From Bacteroidales bacterium (GTDB lineage Bacteria; Bacteroidota; Bacteroidia; Bacteroidales; P3), in assembly GCA_016296345.1 (NCBI GenBank), contig JAEDJL010000044.1:1-16679 (forward strand): a DNA stretch of 16,679 nt, given 5' to 3'. This document shows positions 13,832 to 16,679 of the stretch, piece after piece; the first letter of the stretch is position 1, and each line of letters starts with the position of its first letter. The notes beneath the pieces are model-generated. The model worked only from the letters and a program-made list of their open reading frames with translations, made no database searches and was not told the DNA's origin. The translations under genes and the position numbers were made by a program.

Positions 13832-14836
13832 ATGAAAACACTCTCTTTTTGGCTGATGAATGCTCGAAAAACTTCACTGATGCAAAGTCTCATGCCTGCG
13901 GTTCTTGCAGTTGTCATGGCACTTGGCAGTGAAGACTTCAACATTTGGCTTGCTCTTGCGGCAGTTGCAGGAGTTATGGCTGCACATTTGGGAATGAATC
14001 TTGCAGATGACTATTTTGATTATAAGGTAGGCACATCCGAGAGTCGAAAGCACCTTGTCAGACAAGGATTTCGTGCAAGGCTTGTGAAATATCCTTACCT
14101 TACCGACGGTTCTGCCACACTTGCAGATTTGAGACGGGCAATCATTTTGTTTTTGGCTTTTGCCGCTCTTTTGGGAGGCTGTGTTTTGGCTTTCAGAGGC
14201 AGAAATGTGCTTTGGATTGCTCTTGTTACTTTGTTTTTGGGCTTGTTCTATTCTGCCGAACCGCTGAAACTGTCATACAGAGGCTTGGGAGAATTGGTCA
14301 TAGGGCTGATTTTCGGACCGCTTTTGATGAGCGGAGTATATATTGCGGCTTCCGGTCATTTCGATACTTCGATAATATGGGTTTCTATCCCCGTAGGATT
14401 GTTGGTAATCAACATTCTGTTTACTCACAGCTTCATTGACCAGGCTGCAGACAGAGCTTCGGGAAAGAAAACCCTCGCAGTCTTGCTCTCAAACGACAAA
14501 GCAAACTTTGCAGTGAGCGTTTTGTTGAACATTGTTCCCTTTGCTGCAATCATTGTTGCTGTTTTGGCAGGCTATCTTCACTATGCGTATCTTGCAGTTC
14601 TGCTTGTACTTCCGAGAGCCTTGTGGTTGTTGCACTCTCTCAAAGCCTTTGCAGACAAAAAAGAGATAAACACCGACCGTCCTCCCAAATTTTTGGGAAG
14701 AATGGAGAATTGGGAAGCGATAAAGCAAAACGGAATAGATTGGTTTATGATAAGATGGTATTGTGCAAGGAATATAATATCCGATTTCTGCCTTATCATC
14801 GCAGTAGTTACTATTATATTGATATTATGCAGGTAA
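13832..14836 (+). CDS. UbiA-superfamily prenyltransferase, MenA-like
   Basis: A 334-residue integral inner-membrane protein with about eight or nine hydrophobic segments. The first Asp-rich motif is NLADDYFDYKVGT (56-68) and the second is FIDQAADRASGKKTL (201-215), with D203 and D207; together they bind Mg-diphosphate of the polyprenyl donor. YSAEPLKLSYRGLGELVIGLIFGP (140-162) resembles the conserved loop of MenA, which attaches a polyprenyl chain to 1,4-dihydroxy-2-naphthoate in menaquinone synthesis. No other menaquinone genes are nearby, so the aromatic acceptor is uncertain and it could be a paralog. The last ten bases overlap the start of the radical SAM gene, so the two are likely translationally coupled. 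Confidence 0.8.
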   Translation: MKTLSFWLMNARKTSLMQSLMPAVLAVVMALGSEDFNIWLALAAVAGVMAAHLGMNLADDYFDYKVGTSESRKHLVRQGFRARLVKYPYLTDGSATLADLRRAIILFLAFAALLGGCVLAFRGRNVLWIALVTLFLGLFYSAEPLKLSYRGLGELVIGLIFGPLLMSGVYIAASGHFDTSIIWVSIPVGLLVINILFTHSFIDQAADRASGKKTLAVLLSNDKANFAVSVLLNIVPFAAIIVAVLAGYLHYAYLAVLLVLPRALWLLHSLKAFADKKEINTDRPPKFLGRMENWEAIKQNGIDWFMIRWYCARNIISDFCLIIAVVTIILILCR

Positions 14837-15726
14837 AACAATTATGCTACTTGGCAAAATGGTTTGTCGGGGCAAGGTTTTTCGGAAAGAAAAAGCCTCT
14901 TCAAAGCGTCATATTCATATCTGACAAATGCAACTTGAAGTGTAAGCATTGCAGTGTCTATAATTATGAGAACCCAAACGTCAAAACTTTTGAGCAAATC
15001 CGCAAGGAGTTGGAGTATTGTTACTCTTTGGGAAGTCGGTTTGTCGATTTTGAGGGAGGAGAGCCTTTCATTTGGGAAGACAACGGCAAAAGGATTGACG
15101 ATTTGGTCGATTTGGCAAAGCAGATTGGCTTCTACTCCTGCACAATCACCACAAACGCTCAACGACCTTTCGTAAATTCGAGAGCAGACAGCATTTGGGT
15201 GAGCCTTGACGGCGTAGGACAATGGCATGAACAAATAAGAGGCAGGGGAACGTTTGAAAGGTTGGAAAAAAACATCGCAACCTGCAACCACAAAGCCCTT
15301 TCGGCAAACATGGCAATCAATACGCTCAACTACCAAGGCGTTGCACCGACGATAGAGTATGTAAAAAACAGCCCTTACTTCAAATCCATATCGCTAAACT
15401 TCCATACACCGTTTGAAGGTACCGAATATTTGGCGTTAGACATGGAAAAACGTGCCGAAATCATCGACTTGATTTTGGATTACAAGAAGAAAGGCTATCC
15501 GATAATGAACTCTGCCACAGGATTGAAGAAGATGAAACGCTTGGACTTCACTCCCGAATGTTGGGTTACCAACTTTATCTTTTCGGACGGCACAAAATTG
15601 GCTCAATGTGTGGGAAAAGAACAAGGCGTTTGCGACAAATGCGGCTTCTGTATGGCGGCAGAAATGAACGCAGTCTTCAATTTCCGTCCTGAAACCATAA
15701 TTGCAGGATTGAAATTGCGACTTTGA
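14827..15726 (+). CDS. Radical SAM protein with C-terminal cysteine cluster
   Basis: A 299-residue enzyme. The CX3CX2C motif CNLKCKHC (C35, C39, C42) holds the [4Fe-4S] cluster that cleaves S-adenosylmethionine, and FEGGEP (75-80) is the SAM-binding strand. VSLDGVGQWHEQIRGRGTFERL is the usual mid-barrel segment. The C-terminus has five further cysteines, C245, C261, C269, C272 and C275 (the last three as CDKCGFC), a Twitch/SPASM-like arrangement that may hold an auxiliary cluster. The substrate is unknown. I chose ATG 14827: the frame extends 68 codons further upstream, but that part lies wholly within the prenyltransferase gene and does not resemble the family. Its TGA overlaps the comEC ATG by one base. 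MqnE/MqnC of the futalosine pathway were considered but the sequence does not resemble them. Confidence 0.86.
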   Translation: MQVKQLCYLAKWFVGARFFGKKKPLQSVIFISDKCNLKCKHCSVYNYENPNVKTFEQIRKELEYCYSLGSRFVDFEGGEPFIWEDNGKRIDDLVDLAKQIGFYSCTITTNAQRPFVNSRADSIWVSLDGVGQWHEQIRGRGTFERLEKNIATCNHKALSANMAINTLNYQGVAPTIEYVKNSPYFKSISLNFHTPFEGTEYLALDMEKRAEIIDLILDYKKKGYPIMNSATGLKKMKRLDFTPECWVTNFIFSDGTKLAQCVGKEQGVCDKCGFCMAAEMNAVFNFRPETIIAGLKLRL

Positions 15727-16481
15727 TGATAAGTCGTCCCGTTGCAATACCCTTAATTCTGCTTATTGCAGCGATAATTCTGCTCGATTGTTTCGCTCCT
15801 GCCTTTGTTGTGGGAGAACATTACTCTTTGCACCTTGACGAAGCCGAGAGTTTTCGCTGCAAAATAACAGAAGAAAACACTCCCAAAAAGAATTGGCACT
15901 GCTACACAGCCAAAGTAACTCACTACTTTGACGGACAAAAGTGGCAAAAGACCAAAGGCAAAATCCTGCTCTGCATTCCACGCTCAGAAAAGCTGCACTT
16001 GGAATACGCAAGCCTTGTAGAAAGCAACTCAAAGCCCCGATTGATAGAAAATTATCCCCAAAGCGACTTCGACTACAAGAAATTCATGCAACGAAAGAGA
16101 ATATTCCACACCATATATGCAACAAACTATACACTCCCTTCTGCTCCCGAGAACAAAGACTTGCAATATTATGCACACAAATGCAACACCCTTTTGAAAC
16201 AAAGGATAAACCGCTCCGAATTGACAAGCGAAAACAAAGCCCTTGCAAGCTCTCTGCTTTTGGGAGACAAAAAAAACTTGGACCAAGAAGTGAGAAAGAG
16301 CTTCTCTGCCGCAGGAATAGCACACATATTGTGCGTATCGGGCTTGCATATAGGCTTGATTGTCGCCATGTTCGACATTTTGTTGAAATACCTTCACCTT
16401 TTGGGCATCAAAGGCTTCTGCCTCAACTTCAGGCTCGCAGAAGACGGCTTTGCTCAAATCACAGCCGGTAAACATACCTAG
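15726..16481 (+). CDS. comEC: ComEC/Rec2-family DNA-uptake channel, 3' end lost at a junction
   Basis: N-terminal part of the inner-membrane channel that passes single-stranded DNA into the cell during natural transformation. One hydrophobic segment (about 6-25) is followed by a soluble DUF4131/OB-like region. The family's most recognisable stretch is then SLLLGDKKNL followed by AAGIAHILCVSGLHIGLIVA, leading into the competence transmembrane domain. Only about 228 authentic residues remain; full ComEC of this phylum is roughly 650-750. After LLGIKG (about 16410) the frame becomes polar, does not look like ComEC, and stops at 16481, because the DNA has switched to an unrelated sequence. Start ATG 15726 overlaps the stop of the radical SAM gene by one base. 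Confidence 0.85.
   Translation: MISRPVAIPLILLIAAIILLDCFAPAFVVGEHYSLHLDEAESFRCKITEENTPKKNWHCYTAKVTHYFDGQKWQKTKGKILLCIPRSEKLHLEYASLVESNSKPRLIENYPQSDFDYKKFMQRKRIFHTIYATNYTLPSAPENKDLQYYAHKCNTLLKQRINRSELTSENKALASSLLLGDKKNLDQEVRKSFSAAGIAHILCVSGLHIGLIVAMFDILLKYLHLLGIKGFCLNFRLAEDGFAQITAGKHT
16395..16440. other. Sequence junction (likely chimera)
   Basis: To the left the plus strand encodes ComEC; to the right the minus strand encodes a TolC-like protein, and GC content rises visibly. By chance the minus-strand frame stays open across the join, so a fused frame exists from 16679 down to 16029, but its left part is only comEC antisense. The exact break cannot be fixed by eye. Confidence 0.7.
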
Positions 16482-16679
16482 CATACGCACATAGGCCTTG
16501 CGGTCGGTGTGAAGGGATACATCCTGTTGCTCACAGGTGAGAATGCTGACCCTGAGCTGGTCCTTGTCGCTGGCAAGCGAGACTCCCGCTTCCTGAAGGG
16601 CTTCGAGTTCGGCGAGGCTTCTGCGGAGATTGTCAGAGAGCAGGGCGTTAAGCTCTATCTGCTTGTCCAGAAGAACAAT
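16410..16679 (-). CDS. TolC-family outer-membrane efflux protein, internal fragment
   Basis: The minus strand is open from the window edge and gives about 90 residues of TolC type. A long amphipathic helix (LDKQIELNALLSDNLRRSL) leads to the helix-turn LEALQEAGVSLASDKDQLRV, then a second helix with LTCEQQDVSLHTDRKAYVRML and the closing MFTGCDLSKAV. This is the usual alternation in the periplasmic alpha-barrel of RND/ABC efflux outer-membrane factors. The fragment has no start (beyond the window) and no proper end (lost at the junction). Its codons are richer in G and C than those of every other gene here, so it probably comes from a different genome or a distant locus. Confidence 0.68.

Noticed and set aside
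14623..14826. Longer radical SAM start
   Set aside because: The upstream 68 codons lie entirely within the prenyltransferase gene and resemble no radical SAM N-terminus.
14827..15726. Assignment of the radical SAM gene to menaquinone futalosine enzymes MqnE or MqnC
   Set aside because: Apart from the generic cluster motif the sequence and C-terminal cysteines do not resemble those enzymes, and the neighbouring prenyltransferase alone is not sufficient evidence.
16029..16490. 153-codon minus-strand frame ending in comEC antisense
   Set aside because: Only its first part (TolC-like) is meaningful; the rest is a chance extension across the junction.

Overview
The window looks like chromosomal DNA of a Bacteroidota bacterium, most likely Bacteroidales. 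Base composition is moderately AT-rich by eye. Shine-Dalgarno sequences are mostly absent. Several genes are preceded by the phylum's TTTG / TAnnTTTG promoter type. The gene families also fit: a membrane-anchored OmpH/Skp-like protein, a TlpA-like thioredoxin lipoprotein, an OmpP1/FadL barrel, an archaeal-type ProRS and butyrate kinase. No species can be named from sequence alone.

Layout. 1-343 is non-coding and carries a degenerate tandem array. mnmA and a GT4 glycosyltransferase run rightward (356-2556). They meet, stop codon over stop codon, a leftward block of ompH-like (2553-3239), a triple helix-hairpin-helix protein and a TlpA-like lipoprotein (to 5449). Two rightward single genes follow: a Cys-rich DUF3795 protein and butyrate kinase (5593-7129), ending at a strong hairpin terminator. 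A FadL-type outer-membrane protein and an unusual Tyr/Trp/His-rich lipoprotein run leftward (7253-9938). proS runs rightward (10075-11553). A 0.5 kb non-coding region packed with palindromes separates it from a tight rightward operon: der, an hslR-like S4 gene, a MenA/UbiA-type prenyltransferase, a radical SAM protein and comEC (12080 to about 16410).

The last ~270 bases do not belong to comEC. They have higher GC and encode, on the minus strand, a piece of a TolC-family efflux protein. I read the join near 16410 as an assembly or amplification chimera, or less likely a real rearrangement.

The most unusual content is in the intergenic DNA. Three separate gaps (30-216, 3262-3369, 11569-11834) contain degenerate arrays with a repeat period of 21-22 bases, that is two DNA helical turns. 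In most arrays the core is AAAACG-S-CGTTTT followed by a T-rich tail, always on the plus strand whatever the direction of the neighbouring genes. In the third gap the core changes abruptly to GATAAT-NNN-ATTATC, with five copies at exactly 22-base spacing. Arms are conserved while centres and spacers vary, which suggests helically phased protein-binding sites or hairpins. I do not recognise this as a described element. Other points of interest are a probably leaderless mnmA transcript, face-to-face promoters between proS and the lipoprotein gene, and the overlapping prenyltransferase-radical SAM-comEC genes.
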